In this document: piece after piece, positions 49,845 through 58,943 of the stretch
How the letters are laid out: each line of letters opens with the position of its first letter
Numbering within the stretch: the stretch's first letter is position 1
NCBI RefSeq assembly: GCF_003324565.1
Contig: NZ_QOLA01000001.1
Span: 828,782-892,781 of the forward strand
Origin: Streptomyces sp. SDr-06
GTDB taxonomy: Bacteria > Actinomycetota > Actinomycetes > Streptomycetales > Streptomycetaceae
Reading direction: 5' to 3'
Length of the DNA: 64,000 bases
The notes under the pieces: model-generated
Database searches by the model: none
What the model saw: only the letters and a program-made list of their open reading frames with translations
What the model was told of the DNA's origin: nothing
Translations under genes and position numbers: made by a program

Positions 49845-52730
49845 TCAGTTGTCGTACTCGTCCAAGGGCGGGCAGGAGCAGACCAGGTTGCGGTCGCCGA
49901 AGGCGCCGTCGATGCGGCGGACCGGCGGCCAGTACTTGTCGGCGGCCGACACGCCGGCCGGGAAGACGGCCTCCTCGCGGCTGTAGGCGTGGTTCCACTC
50001 GCCGCCGAGCGCGGCCGCGGTGTGCGGGGCGTTGGCCAGCGGGTTGTCGTCGGCCGGCCAGGCGCCGGAGGCGACCTTCTCGATCTCGCCGCGGATCGCG
50101 ATCATCGTGTCGCAGAACCGGTCGATCTCGTTCAGGTCCTCGGACTCGGTGGGCTCGATCATCAGCGTGCCGGCCACCGGGAACGACATGGTCGGCGCGT
50201 GGAAGCCGTAGTCGATCAGGCGCTTGGCGATGTCGTCGACGCTGACGCCGGTCGCCTTGGACAGCGGCCGCAGGTCCACGATGCACTCGTGCGCGACGAG
50301 CCCGTTCGGGCCCGTGTAGAGCACCGGGTAGTGCGGCTCGAGGCGCTTGGCGATGTAGTTGGCGGCGAGCACGGCGACCTGGGTCGCGCGCTTGAGGCCC
50401 TCACCGCCCATGAGACGTACGTACGCCCACGAGATCGGCAGGATGCCCGCCGAGCCCCACGGCGCGGCCGAGATCGGGCCGACGCCCGTCTCGGGACCGG
50501 CGGTCGGCTGGAGCGGGTGGTTCGGCAGGTACGGCGCGAGGTGCGCGCGCACGCCGACCGGGCCGACGCCGGGGCCGCCGCCGCCGTGCGGGATGCAGAA
50601 CGTCTTGTGCAGGTTGAGGTGCGAGACGTCGCCGCCGAACTTGCCCGGCTTGGCGAGGCCCACCAGGGCGTTGAGGTTGGCACCGTCGACGTACACCTGG
50701 CCGCCGGCCTCGTGGACCAGACCGCAGATCTCCGCGACGTGCTCCTCGAACACACCGTGGGTCGACGGGTAGGTGATCATCAGCACCGACAGCTCGTCGC
50801 GGTACTGCTCGATCTTGGCGCGCAGGTCGTCCGCGTCGACCTCGCCGTCGTCGGCGGTCTTGACGACGACGACCTTCATGCCGGCCATCACGGCGCTCGC
50901 GGCGTTGGTGCCGTGCGCGGAGGACGGGATGAGGCAGATGGTGCGCTGGGTGTCGCCGTTGGCGCGGTGGTAGGCGCGGACCGCGAGCAGACCCGCGAGC
51001 TCGCCCTGCGAACCGGCATTGGGCTGGATGGACACCGCGTCGTACCCGGTGACCTCGGCGAGCCGCTCCTCCAGCTCACGGATGAGCGTGAGGTATCCGG
51101 CGGCCTGCTCGACCGGCGCGAAGGGGTGCATCTGCCCGAACTCGGGCCAGGTCACCGGCTCCATCTCGGTGGTCGCGTTCAGCTTCATGGTGCAGGAGCC
51201 GAGCGGGATCATGCCGCGGTCGAGCGCGTAGTCGCGGTCGGCGAGCTTGCGCAGGTAGCGCAGCATCGCGGTCTCGGAGCGGTGCTGGTGGAAGACCGGG
51301 TGGGTCAGGAAGTCGTCGGTACGCAGCAGGGCGTCGGGCAGCGTGTCGGCGGCCACCTCGTCCAGCGCCTCCACGTCGGCGTCGACCCCGAACGCGGCCC
51401 AGACGGCGGCGAGTTGGGCGCGCGTGGTGGTCTCGTCGCAGGCGAGGGAGACGGTGTCCGCGTCCACCAGGTGCAGGTTGACCCCGCCCTCGCGGGCCGC
51501 GGCGACGGCCTCGGCGGCCTTGCCCGGCACCCGTACGGTCAGCGTGTCGAAGTAGGCGCCGTGCACGACGTCGACCCCGGCGGCCCTCAGGCCCTCGGCG
51601 AGCACGACGGCGTAGCGGTGGGTGCGCCGGGCGATCTGCCGCAGCCCGTCCGGGCCGTGGTAGACGGCGTACATCCCGGCCATGACGGCCAGCAGCACCT
51701 GCGCGGTGCAGATGTTGCTGGTGGCCTTCTCACGACGGATGTGCTGCTCACGGGTCTGCAGGGCCAGCCGGTAGGCCTTGTTGCCGTCCGCGTCGACGGA
51801 GACGCCGACCAGGCGGCCGGGCAGGCTGCGGGCGAACTTCTCCTGGACCGCCATGAATCCGGCGTGCGGGCCGCCGAAGCCCATCGGGACGCCGAAGCGC
51901 TGGGTCGTACCGACGGCGATGTCGGCGCCGAGCGAGCCGGGCGAGGCGAGCAGCGTGAGCGCGAGCAGGTCGGCGGCGACGGTGACGATCGCGCCGAGCT
52001 CGTGGGCCGCGTCGATGACGGGCTTGAGGTCGCGGACCCGGCCGGAGGCGCCCGGGTACTGGAGCAGCACGCCGAAGACGCCGCGTTCGACGATCTCGGC
52101 GGGGATGCCCTCGCTCAGGTCGGCGACGACGACCTCGACGCCGGTGGGCTCGGCGCGCGTCTGGATCACGGCGACGGTCTGCGGCAGGGTGTCGGCGTCG
52201 ACCAGGAAGACCCCGCCCTTGACCTTGCCCACGCGCCGGGACAGGGCGAGCGCCTCGGCGGCGGCGGTGCCCTCGTCGAGCAGCGAGGCGCCCGAGGTGG
52301 GCAGGCCGGTCAGCTCGGCGACCATGGTCTGGAAGTTGAGCAGCGCCTCCAGGCGGCCCTGCGAGATCTCCGGCTGGTAGGGCGTGTACGCCGTGTACCA
52401 GGCCGGGTTCTCCATGACGTTGCGCAGGATCACCGGCGGCGTGAAGGTGCCGTAGTAGCCGAGACCGATCATGGGGGCGAGCACCTGGTTGCGGTCGGCG
52501 AGCCGGCGCAGCTCGGCGAGCACCTCGGCCTCGGTCCGCGCCTCGGGCAGCCCCAGCGCCCCGGCGCTCTTGATGACCTCGGGAACGGCGGCGGCGGTCA
52601 GCTCGTCGAGCGAGCCGTAGCCGACCTGCGCGAGCATCTTCGCCTGGGCCCCGGCATCGGGCCCGATGTGGCGCTGCTCGAACGGGATGCCACGCTCAAG
52701 GCTGCTGAGCGGAATGCGGTTGGCGGTCAT
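49845..52730 (-). CDS. gcvP: Glycine dehydrogenase (decarboxylating), P-protein
   Basis: 961 residues, full length. Two fold-I PLP halves; the lysine is in [23 protein letters not shown], and the N-terminal half ([43 protein letters not shown]) is the non-catalytic copy. It decarboxylates glycine and loads the aminomethyl group on GcvH. Controlled by the glycine riboswitch upstream. gcvT and gcvH are not in the window. The ATG at 52730 has GGAGG 8 nt upstream, embedded in a GGAGGCCTCC palindrome. Ends before a bidirectional terminator. Confidence 0.96.
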   Translation of the reverse strand: MTANRIPLSSLERGIPFEQRHIGPDAGAQAKMLAQVGYGSLDELTAAAVPEVIKSAGALGLPEARTEAEVLAELRRLADRNQVLAPMIGLGYYGTFTPPVILRNVMENPAWYTAYTPYQPEISQGRLEALLNFQTMVAELTGLPTSGASLLDEGTAAAEALALSRRVGKVKGGVFLVDADTLPQTVAVIQTRAEPTGVEVVVADLSEGIPAEIVERGVFGVLLQYPGASGRVRDLKPVIDAAHELGAIVTVAADLLALTLLASPGSLGADIAVGTTQRFGVPMGFGGPHAGFMAVQEKFARSLPGRLVGVSVDADGNKAYRLALQTREQHIRREKATSNICTAQVLLAVMAGMYAVYHGPDGLRQIARRTHRYAVVLAEGLRAAGVDVVHGAYFDTLTVRVPGKAAEAVAAAREGGVNLHLVDADTVSLACDETTTRAQLAAVWAAFGVDADVEALDEVAADTLPDALLRTDDFLTHPVFHQHRSETAMLRYLRKLADRDYALDRGMIPLGSCTMKLNATTEMEPVTWPEFGQMHPFAPVEQAAGYLTLIRELEERLAEVTGYDAVSIQPNAGSQGELAGLLAVRAYHRANGDTQRTICLIPSSAHGTNAASAVMAGMKVVVVKTADDGEVDADDLRAKIEQYRDELSVLMITYPSTHGVFEEHVAEICGLVHEAGGQVYVDGANLNALVGLAKPGKFGGDVSHLNLHKTFCIPHGGGGPGVGPVGVRAHLAPYLPNHPLQPTAGPETGVGPISAAPWGSAGILPISWAYVRLMGGEGLKRATQVAVLAANYIAKRLEPHYPVLYTGPNGLVAHECIVDLRPLSKATGVSVDDIAKRLIDYGFHAPTMSFPVAGTLMIEPTESEDLNEIDRFCDTMIAIRGEIEKVASGAWPADDNPLANAPHTAAALGGEWNHAYSREEAVFPAGVSAADKYWPPVRRIDGAFGDRNLVCSCPPLDEYDN

Positions 52731-52762
52731 TACGGAGGCCTCCTGGTCGCACGACCTGCGAG

Positions 52763-52784
52763 GGGCACCACGGCGCGGGTGCCC
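52763..52784 (-). promoter_or_regulatory. Hairpin between glycine riboswitch and gcvP
   Basis: GGGCACC (52763-52769) and GGTGCCC (52778-52784) form a 7-bp stem in the leader of gcvP, downstream of the riboswitch. It may belong to the expression platform. Confidence 0.4.
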
Positions 52785-52792
52785 GGACGGCC

Positions 52793-53022
52793 TCCCCCTC
52801 TGTCATCTCAACCTGAGAGCTTCACCGGGCGCGCGGGGGCGACCGGTTTTCACCGTCGGTGAGGAAAGGTTCCGCCCGGGCCGGAGTGCCCGTGCTTCCC
52901 CCGTCCTGCTTTCCAGAGTGACCTCGTCCGTGCGGTCCGTGGGCCTGAGAGATTCCGGGGAGGAGTTGCTCCTTCGGCGCCCGCCGAGAACTCAGGGAGC
53001 TCGCCGGAGGGCTCTCCCGCAC
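52793..53022 (-). promoter_or_regulatory. Tandem glycine riboswitch of gcvP
   Basis: Two aptamers in series in the gcvP leader: the first begins with GCGGGAGAG and contains CGCCGAAGGAGCAACTCC and CTCTCAGGCC; the second contains CCTCACCGACGGTGAAAACC, GCTCTCAGG and the terminal GACAGAGGGGG. This is the standard cooperative glycine switch. It should raise gcvP expression when glycine is high. Boundaries are approximate. Confidence 0.9.
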
Positions 53023-53165
53023 GGGGTCAGCAGCCGTTTGCCAGCCTACCAGCGAGGTCCGAGCCCGATTCTTTGTTCCATGTCTCAAGTGGCCAACACT
53101 CACGATGTGCACTTTCGTAGTGCTTATGGAGCAGTTGTAACCGGTTGCGACCAGTTGGAGGGACC

Positions 53166-53543
53166 GTGCAGACCGATATCGATCCGCGCAGCCTGATCGG
53201 CCGCAAGGCGTACGACCGGAGTGGACACAAGATCGGAACGGTGGACGAGGTCTACCTCGACGACGCGACGGGCGCACCCGAGTGGGCCGCCGTGCGCACC
53301 GGCCTGTTCAGCCGGGACGCCTTCGTCCCCCTGGAACCCAGCACCCTGGTCGAGGAGGCCCTGCACGTCCCCTACGATCGCGCCCTGATCAAGGACGCGC
53401 CCGACTTCGGCGTGGGCCGCCACCTCTCCCCGGAACAGGAGCTCCAGCTCTACCACCACTACGGTCTGGACACTGCGGCCCCCGACCCCGGCCCGCCGCC
53501 GTCCGACCGCGATTTCGGCCGGCTCGCGGGCGGCGACATCTGA
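53166..53543 (+). CDS. PRC-barrel domain protein
   Basis: 125 residues. The PRC barrel (LIGRKAYDRSGHKIGTVDEVYLDDATGAPEWAAVRTGLF) is at the N-terminus, followed by a helical LSPEQELQLYHHYGL segment. Such barrels bind RNA or protein partners. The start is the GTG at 53166 with GGAGGG upstream. The last 85 bp overlap the 3' end of dinB on the other strand. Confidence 0.85.
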   Translation: MQTDIDPRSLIGRKAYDRSGHKIGTVDEVYLDDATGAPEWAAVRTGLFSRDAFVPLEPSTLVEEALHVPYDRALIKDAPDFGVGRHLSPEQELQLYHHYGLDTAAPDPGPPPSDRDFGRLAGGDI

Positions 53544-54943
53544 CCCCCGACGACAGCCTCCCCGTCCCCGGCCTCGCCCTCTCCCTGCGCCGCGTCCCTT
53601 TCACCGACGAGCGGCAGCGGCTCCGCCGCCGTGAGGCCGGGATCGTCCACCCGGAAGGTGCGCACCCGGCCGGGCGCCCCTGATGTCGGCGTCTCGAACC
53701 GCACGGTGACCCGGCCGACCCCGCTGCCCTGCACCCACCCCGGCCCGTACTCGGCATGCCGCACGTCGTGCCCGGCCAGCCACCGCCGCTGAGCCGGATC
53801 CGGTTCGGCCTCGGCCTCCACCGGCTCCGCCGGGCCCTGCTCGCCCTCTGGCTCCTCCTCCGCACGCTCCCCCGCGGCCTGGGCGAACAGGTCCTCCTGC
53901 GTGAAGTCGGCGAGCCCGCTGACCCCCACGCCGAGGAGCCGCACACCGCCCGTCGTGTCCACGGAGTCGAGCAGGCGCCCGGCGGCCTCGCGCACCACCG
54001 CCGGGTCGTCCGTGGGGCCGCGCAGCGTCTCGGACCGGGTCAGCGTCGAGAAGTCGTAGCGGCGGACCTTGAGCACGATGGTCCGGCCCGAGTGCCCCGA
54101 CCCGCGCAGCCGCTGCACGCACCGGTCCGCGAGCCGCCCCACCTCGCTGGTGATCCGCCCCCGGTCGTGCAGGTCGATGTCGAAGGTGTCCTCCACCGAC
54201 ACCGACTTCGCGTCCCGCTCGGCCACCACCGGCCGGTCGTCGTACCCCGCCGCCATCCGGAACAGCGACGCCCCGTGCGACTTCCCCAGCAGCCGTACGA
54301 GCTCGTCCTCCCCCGCCTCGACGAGATCGGCGACCGTGGCCATCCCGGCGCGCCGCAGATGCTCCCCGGTGGCCGGCCCCACGCCCGGCAGGGTGCGCAC
54401 CGTCATCGGCGCGAGAAGCTCCCGCTCGGTGCCCGGTTCTATGAGCACGAGCCCGTCCGGCTTCGCCTGCTCGGAGGCGATCTTGGCGAGCATCTTGGAT
54501 CCGGCGAGCCCCACCGATCCGCTCAGCCCGGTGACCGCCCTGATGTCCCTGCGCAGCCGCTCACCGGCCTCCCGGGCCGAGGCCGACCCGAAGGCCACCC
54601 CGCCGGCCTCCAGGTCCACGAAGGCCTCGTCCAGGCTCAGCGGCTCGACCAGCGGGGACAGCCGCCCGAGCAGCTCCATCACCTGCTCGCTGATCGTGCG
54701 GTACAGCTGGAAGCGCGGCACCAGATAGGCCGCGTTCGGACAGAGGCTGCGAGCCTGCGCCATCGGCATCGCCGAGCGCACGCCGAACCGTCTGGCCTCG
54801 TACGACGCCGTGGAGACCACCCCGCGCGGCCCGAGCCCGCCGACGATGACCGGCTTTCCGCGCAGGCTGGGCTTCGACGCCTGCTCTGCGGCGGCGAAGA
54901 AGGCATCCATGTCCAGATGCAGGATGGTCGGCGCGGCTCTCAC
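53459..54943 (-). CDS. dinB: DNA polymerase IV
   Basis: 494 residues. Y-family catalytic residues are D11 (HLDMDAFF) and D105-E106 (SLDEAFVDL); the palm, thumb (SKMLAKIASEQAKPDGL) and little-finger domains follow. A C-terminal extension (residues about 370-494) includes GHDVRHAEYGPGWVQGSGVG, a barrel like those at the end of UvrD/PcrA. Performs translesion synthesis. The GTG at 54943 gives MRAAPTILHLDMD; no clear ribosome-binding site is seen. It overlaps the PRC-barrel gene by 85 bp. Confidence 0.93.
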   Translation of the reverse strand: MRAAPTILHLDMDAFFAAAEQASKPSLRGKPVIVGGLGPRGVVSTASYEARRFGVRSAMPMAQARSLCPNAAYLVPRFQLYRTISEQVMELLGRLSPLVEPLSLDEAFVDLEAGGVAFGSASAREAGERLRRDIRAVTGLSGSVGLAGSKMLAKIASEQAKPDGLVLIEPGTERELLAPMTVRTLPGVGPATGEHLRRAGMATVADLVEAGEDELVRLLGKSHGASLFRMAAGYDDRPVVAERDAKSVSVEDTFDIDLHDRGRITSEVGRLADRCVQRLRGSGHSGRTIVLKVRRYDFSTLTRSETLRGPTDDPAVVREAAGRLLDSVDTTGGVRLLGVGVSGLADFTQEDLFAQAAGERAEEEPEGEQGPAEPVEAEAEPDPAQRRWLAGHDVRHAEYGPGWVQGSGVGRVTVRFETPTSGAPGRVRTFRVDDPGLTAAEPLPLVGERDAAQGEGEAGDGEAVVGGQMSPPASRPKSRSDGGGPGSGAAVSRP

Positions 54944-54999
54944 ACGACCGATGCTGCCGTACGCCACTGACAATCGGCCCGGCGGCGCCGCCGGGGAGG

Positions 55000-55593
55000 T
55001 CAGACCGCCCGGTTGCGCCGTCTGGCCAGCTCGTCGGCCGGGTTGTGCCCGACCAGGGTCTCACCGGTGTCCACGCGCTCGCCGTGCAGCTGCGACAAGG
55101 CCGCCTCGACGTCCCGCCACACCACGCCCACGGCGATCCCGAAGATGCCCTGGCCGCCCTGGAGCAGGTTCACGACCTCGTCCGGGGACGCGCACTCGTA
55201 CACCGTGGCCCCGTCGCTCATCAGCGTCATCCGCTCCAGGTCGCGAAAGCCGCGGTCCCGCAGGTGCTGCACGGCCGCGCGGATGTTCTGGAGGGCTACG
55301 CCGGTGTCCAGGAAACGCTTGACGATCTTCAGGACGACGACGTCCCGGAAGCTGTAGAGACGCTGGGTGCCCGATCCGTACGCCGGACGGACACTGGGCT
55401 CGACCAGGCCGGTGCGGGCCCAGTAGTCGAGCTGTCGGTAGGTGATCCCCGCCGCCGCACACGCGGTCGGCCCCCGGTATCCGATCGTTTCGGTACTCGG
55501 GTCGGCCGCACTGCTGTGGAGCGGGTACGGCCCGCCCTCCCCCGGACTACGTCCGGGAGCGCCCCCTGCCGTACCGTCGCCGCTCATTCTCAC
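55000..55593 (-). CDS. MerR-family regulator (Rv1830-like)
   Basis: 197 residues. MerR helix-turn-helix with the signature AAAGITYRQLDYWARTGLVEP and GTQRLYSFRDVVVLKIVKR in the N-terminal half, then a helical effector/dimer domain including CASPDEVVNLLQGGQGIFGI. It occupies the place of mycobacterial Rv1830 in the conserved DUF151/FtsR/FHA cluster; that protein affects cell division and antibiotic resilience. The GTG at 55593 has GGAGG upstream; a consensus promoter and an 18-bp palindrome lie ahead. Confidence 0.9.
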   Translation of the reverse strand: MRMSGDGTAGGAPGRSPGEGGPYPLHSSAADPSTETIGYRGPTACAAAGITYRQLDYWARTGLVEPSVRPAYGSGTQRLYSFRDVVVLKIVKRFLDTGVALQNIRAAVQHLRDRGFRDLERMTLMSDGATVYECASPDEVVNLLQGGQGIFGIAVGVVWRDVEAALSQLHGERVDTGETLVGHNPADELARRRNRAV

Positions 55594-55624
55594 GCCGACC
55601 CTCCGTCCTTGACCTGCCCACTCG

Positions 55625-55653
55625 ACGGTAGGCAGTCACTCGGGGTGCGTCAA
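55625..55653 (-). promoter_or_regulatory. Promoter of the Rv1830-like MerR gene
   Basis: Minus-strand TTGACG (55648-55653) and TACCGT (55625-55630), 17 bp apart, match the housekeeping sigma-factor pattern, about 30 bp before the start codon. Confidence 0.65.
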
Positions 55654-55662
55654 CGATCGCCA

Positions 55663-55680
55663 CACTCGGCACGCCGAGTG
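55663..55680. promoter_or_regulatory. Perfect 18-bp palindrome upstream of the MerR promoter
   Basis: CACTCGGC (55663-55670) and GCCGAGTG (55673-55680) are perfect inverted arms around AC. It lies 10 bp upstream of the -35 box; an activator site is likely. Confidence 0.5.
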
Positions 55681-55809
55681 ATAATCACCCTGAGAGTGGT
55701 TTCCCGTGACTCTCCAGCGGGAAAGGCTACTCGAATGCGCCGAAACACCCCCGGCGCACGCACCGCGCACGCCGCCATCGCGAGGGCCGCCGGATCACGT
55801 ATCCGGAGC

Positions 55810-56283
55810 TCACTGGCTGTTGGTGCCGAAGTCCTCGGGCGAGATCTGGTCGAGGAACTCGCGGAACTTCTCCACCTCGTCCTCCTGCTCGTCCGGGATG
55901 GCGATTCCCGCGTCGTCGAGGACACCGTCACTGCCGTAGATCGGCGTTCCGGTGCGCAAGGCCAGCGCTATGGCGTCGGACGGCCGAGCGCTCACCTCGA
56001 CCCCACTGGCAAAGACCAGCTCCGCGTAGAAGACGCCTTCACGCAGGTCCGTGATGCGGACCTCGGTCAGCTCCTGGCCCACGGCCTCCAGCACGTCCTT
56101 GAAAAGGTCGTGCGTCAAGGGCCGCGCCGGCGCCATCCCCTGCTGGGCGAAGGCGATCGCGGTCGCCTCCCCCGGACCGATCCAGATGGGGAGGTACCGA
56201 TCGCCTCCCACTTCACGCAGGAGCACGATCGGTTGGTTGGAGGGCATTTCCACCCGGACACCCACGACGTCGAGCTCGTTCAC
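55810..56283 (-). CDS. DUF151 bifunctional nuclease family protein
   Basis: 157 residues: DVVGVRVEMPSNQPIVLLREVGG, LPIWIGPGEATAIAFAQQGM and ASGVEVSARPSDAIALALRTGTPIYG match DUF151, described as a nuclease in some organisms. Highly conserved in actinobacteria next to FtsR and GarA. The GTG at 56283 starts the frame; 53 bp separate it from ftsR upstream. The acidic C-terminal tail (EQEDEVEKFREFLDQISPED) is conserved. Confidence 0.9.
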   Translation of the reverse strand: MNELDVVGVRVEMPSNQPIVLLREVGGDRYLPIWIGPGEATAIAFAQQGMAPARPLTHDLFKDVLEAVGQELTEVRITDLREGVFYAELVFASGVEVSARPSDAIALALRTGTPIYGSDGVLDDAGIAIPDEQEDEVEKFREFLDQISPEDFGTNSQ

Positions 56284-56336
56284 ACAGCAACCCTAGGACG
56301 TGCTCGGCAGGTTTGGGTAGTCGGGCACCTACAAGA

Positions 56337-57080
56337 TCAGTGAAGCCGGACACCCAGAGCGGTCTGCACCAGGGCCGCGTGGAGCCGCACGGAGAGGGCC
56401 GCGAGCTCCTTCGTGGTGGCCTCCGCATGGGCCCTGGTCTGCGGATTGCGGTGCAGCCGCAAGGGTGCGACCACCTGCTCGACCAGCCCGGCCTCGCGGT
56501 CCGCGGCGGCCTTCATGGCGCGCAGATGCCGCGGTTCCAGACCGAACCGCCCCAGATCCGCCACAAGACGTGCCACATTCACCGACTCCGCGTCGAAGCC
56601 GCCCTCGGGGCCGGGCGTGACCAGCCCGTACGACTCCCACTCGGCGAGCTCCGCCTCGGTGACCTCGGCGGCCGCCATCAGCTCCGCGCGGCCCACCCGG
56701 GCGGCCGTGGGACGGTCGGCGTCGGGCTCGCCGAAGCCGTCCGGCAGTTCCCGGGACCCGCCCGGTGCGGGCAGGGCAGGCTGCTCACCGCGGCCCAGCG
56801 CGTCCAGGTGCTCGCGGATGACCCGGAGCGGCAGATAGTGGTCCCGCTGCATCCGCAGCACCTGCGCCAGCCGCTCGACGTCCTCGGCACTGAATTTGCG
56901 GTACCCGGACGGCGTACGCCGCGGCTCCACCAGGCCCTCGGACTCCAGGAACCGGATCTTGGAGATCGTCACCTCGGGAAATTCGTCCCGCAGCTGGTTG
57001 AGCACCCCGCCGATGCTCATCAGCCGACCGCCCGCGGCGGCGGTGCCGGATCCGGCACCGCCCGTCGGTGTCTGCAGCAT
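56337..57080 (-). CDS. ftsR: MerR-family regulator FtsR
   Basis: 247 residues. The HTH (GGVLNQLRDEFPEVTISKIRFLESEGLVEP and RRTPSGYRKFSAEDVERLAQVLRM) heads the protein, followed by a second helical domain (LMAAAEVTEAELAEWESYGL) resembling a second winged-helix unit. It lies next to the GarA/OdhI-like gene as in Corynebacterium and Mycobacterium, where FtsR (Cg1631/Rv1828) activates ftsZ. The ATG at 57080 has GGAAGG upstream; 21 bp separate it from the FHA gene. Confidence 0.88.
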   Translation of the reverse strand: MLQTPTGGAGSGTAAAGGRLMSIGGVLNQLRDEFPEVTISKIRFLESEGLVEPRRTPSGYRKFSAEDVERLAQVLRMQRDHYLPLRVIREHLDALGRGEQPALPAPGGSRELPDGFGEPDADRPTAARVGRAELMAAAEVTEAELAEWESYGLVTPGPEGGFDAESVNVARLVADLGRFGLEPRHLRAMKAAADREAGLVEQVVAPLRLHRNPQTRAHAEATTKELAALSVRLHAALVQTALGVRLH

Positions 57081-57101
57081 GAACCTTCCCTGGGCCGGTT
57101 C

Positions 57102-57938
57102 TCAGAGCGCGCGCTGGCTCGCGTAGAAGACCAGCCGGTACTTCCCGATCTGGACCTCGTCGCCGTTGGCCAGGTCGACGGAGTCGATCCGCTCTCGGTT
57201 CACATACGTGCCATTGAGGCTGCCGACGTCGGAGACGGTGAAACGCCCGTCGGGACCGCGCCGGAACTCCACGTGGCGACGCGAGACCGTCACGTCGTCC
57301 AGGAAGATGTCGCTCTGCGGATGACGGCCCGCCGTGGTCAGCTCGCCGTCCAGGAGGAAGCGGCTTCCCGAGTTCGGCCCGCGGCGCACCACCAGGAGCG
57401 CCGAGCCCTGCGGCAGGGCGTCGACGGCGGCCTGCGCCTCCGGGGAGAGCGACGGCAGCTGCGTCTGGCCCGTCACCTCGGCGTCGTACGCCTCAAGGCC
57501 CGAGATCGAGATGGTCGAGGTGGTCTCGGAGGCGCGCTCCGGAACGACACCCGGCCGCAGCGGGGCGCCGCAGTTGGAGCAGAAGCGGCTGGCGGCAGCA
57601 TTGCTGTGCCCGCACCTCGTACAAACAGGCATGCCCGACATCGACGGATCCTCCTGCCGCGGCGGCACCGCGTGGGCACTGGTGGCATACGGGTCGGAGC
57701 CAAACCCTCCACCCGTACCTGAGGTTGACGGTTCCCCGAAACCTATGCGCCCTGCACCCGCAGGGTCAACAGACGACGCGCCCGGAATGTCACCACCGGA
57801 ACCAGCCACCTCATCACGGAACAGCGGGCGCTCGCCGCCCTGCTCCTCCGGCCCACCGGGGCGCTGAGCACGGTGCCTGGCGGCGTTGCCGCCGTCCTGG
57901 CGTGCGCTCTTGCCGAACAACTTCGCAAACAACTTCAC
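57102..57938 (-). CDS. GarA/OdhI-like FHA-domain protein
   Basis: 278 residues. A disordered N-terminus (1-100) precedes a zinc ribbon (VCTRCGHSNAAASRFCSNCG, residues 105-123). The phospho-acceptor motif ETTS lies at 138-141. The FHA domain (about 180-275) has GRHPQSDIFLDDVTVSRRH and SLNGTYVNRERI. In GarA/OdhI the ETTS threonine is phosphorylated by PknG/PknB; the phosphorylated motif folds on the FHA domain and frees 2-oxoglutarate dehydrogenase. The same control of glutamate versus TCA flux is inferred. The GTG at 57938 has AGGGGA upstream. Confidence 0.9.
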   Translation of the reverse strand: MKLFAKLFGKSARQDGGNAARHRAQRPGGPEEQGGERPLFRDEVAGSGGDIPGASSVDPAGAGRIGFGEPSTSGTGGGFGSDPYATSAHAVPPRQEDPSMSGMPVCTRCGHSNAAASRFCSNCGAPLRPGVVPERASETTSTISISGLEAYDAEVTGQTQLPSLSPEAQAAVDALPQGSALLVVRRGPNSGSRFLLDGELTTAGRHPQSDIFLDDVTVSRRHVEFRRGPDGRFTVSDVGSLNGTYVNRERIDSVDLANGDEVQIGKYRLVFYASQRAL

Positions 57939-58092
57939 GGGCGATTCCCCTTGACCGAAATAGACCCGCCCGTGGGGCAGGACGAACCCAGAATCAACAC
58001 ACCTGCCGACCCGGACATCCTCACAACGTCCGTATCCGCCAAACAGTTTCCACCACGCACCACTGTTACGGAGCGGCGACCCCCCGCAACCT

Positions 58093-58111
58093 CCTGCCCT
58101 TGTGCGGCAGG
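58093..58111 (-). terminator. Hairpin after the DUF881 gene
   Basis: CCTGCC (58093-58098) pairs with GGCAGG (58106-58111), 18 bp past the stop at 58129. A weak terminator candidate without a U-run. Confidence 0.35.
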
Positions 58112-58128
58112 TCTCACGCCCGCCCTCA

Positions 58129-58938
58129 TCAGTGCGAGGACGACTGAGCGTAGTCAGGCCGCTTCGCGACTCGCAAGGCGCTCACAACGATCTTCTCCGA
58201 GCGGACCACAGTGGCGGTGGCCTGCTCCTTCTCCAGAGTCTGCACGACGCCGCCGGGGATGTTGAGAGCCGGCTCCAGGTCCTGCGGCTTGCCGATCACC
58301 TTGAAGACGTACGGCGCGGTGACCTTCCTGCCGTCGACGCCGATCCCCCCGGTCTCGTCCGAGAAGAACGTATTGGCCACCACGCGGACGTCGTTGACCT
58401 GGATCGCCTCCGCCCCCGCCGCCCGCAGTTCCTGCACCGTGTCAAGCACCTTGTCCGCCTCGACGGCGCCCTTGGGGTCGCTGATCGTCAACGTGATGCC
58501 GGGCCCCTGCGCCGCGACCGTGCCGGCCAGGATGCCGAGCTGCTGCTCCTTCTCCACGGTCTGCTTGCGCGCCTCCTCCGCCTGGTTCGAGCTGGTCTCC
58601 AGCTCGGTGCGCTGGCCCTCCAGACGCTGCTTCTCATCCTCAAGACGCTTCGTACGCGAATCCAGTTCATCCAGGATGCGCACCAGATCCTCCTGGCGGG
58701 CGCCGCGCAGCGCGCTGTTGTCGCTGTTGGAGCGGACCTGGATCGCCAAGCCGAGGCCGAGGACGAAGAGCAGCAGCGCCACGATGAGCTGCGCTCGGCT
58801 GATCCGCGGCGGCCAGAGCCCCGCGGCAAGCCGCTGACGCCCCGTCAGTTCGGCCTTGGTCTCGCCGGATTCACCCGGAGCGTCGACGGGCCGCTCCTCG
58901 CCGCCGTCACCCTGATCGGTGTTCTTCACGTCGCTCAC
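58129..58938 (-). CDS. DUF881-family membrane protein
   Basis: 269 residues: cytoplasmic leader, one membrane helix (AQLIVALLLFVLGLGLAIQV), a coiled coil (VRILDELDSRTKRLEDEKQR continuing to about 130) and an extracellular DUF881 domain with GPGITLTISDPKGAV and LRAAGAEAIQVNDVRVV. In actinobacteria two DUF881 genes flank the small DUF1290 gene near pgsA; the set is thought to function at the cell envelope or division. The GTG at 58938 lies 5 bp after the DUF1290 stop. Confidence 0.88.
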   Translation of the reverse strand: MSDVKNTDQGDGGEERPVDAPGESGETKAELTGRQRLAAGLWPPRISRAQLIVALLLFVLGLGLAIQVRSNSDNSALRGARQEDLVRILDELDSRTKRLEDEKQRLEGQRTELETSSNQAEEARKQTVEKEQQLGILAGTVAAQGPGITLTISDPKGAVEADKVLDTVQELRAAGAEAIQVNDVRVVANTFFSDETGGIGVDGRKVTAPYVFKVIGKPQDLEPALNIPGGVVQTLEKEQATATVVRSEKIVVSALRVAKRPDYAQSSSH

Positions 58939-58943
58939 CGGCC

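Noticed and set aside
58093..58111. Strong terminator between the DUF881 gene and the FHA gene
   Set aside because: Only a 6-bp stem and no U-run; listed as weak only.
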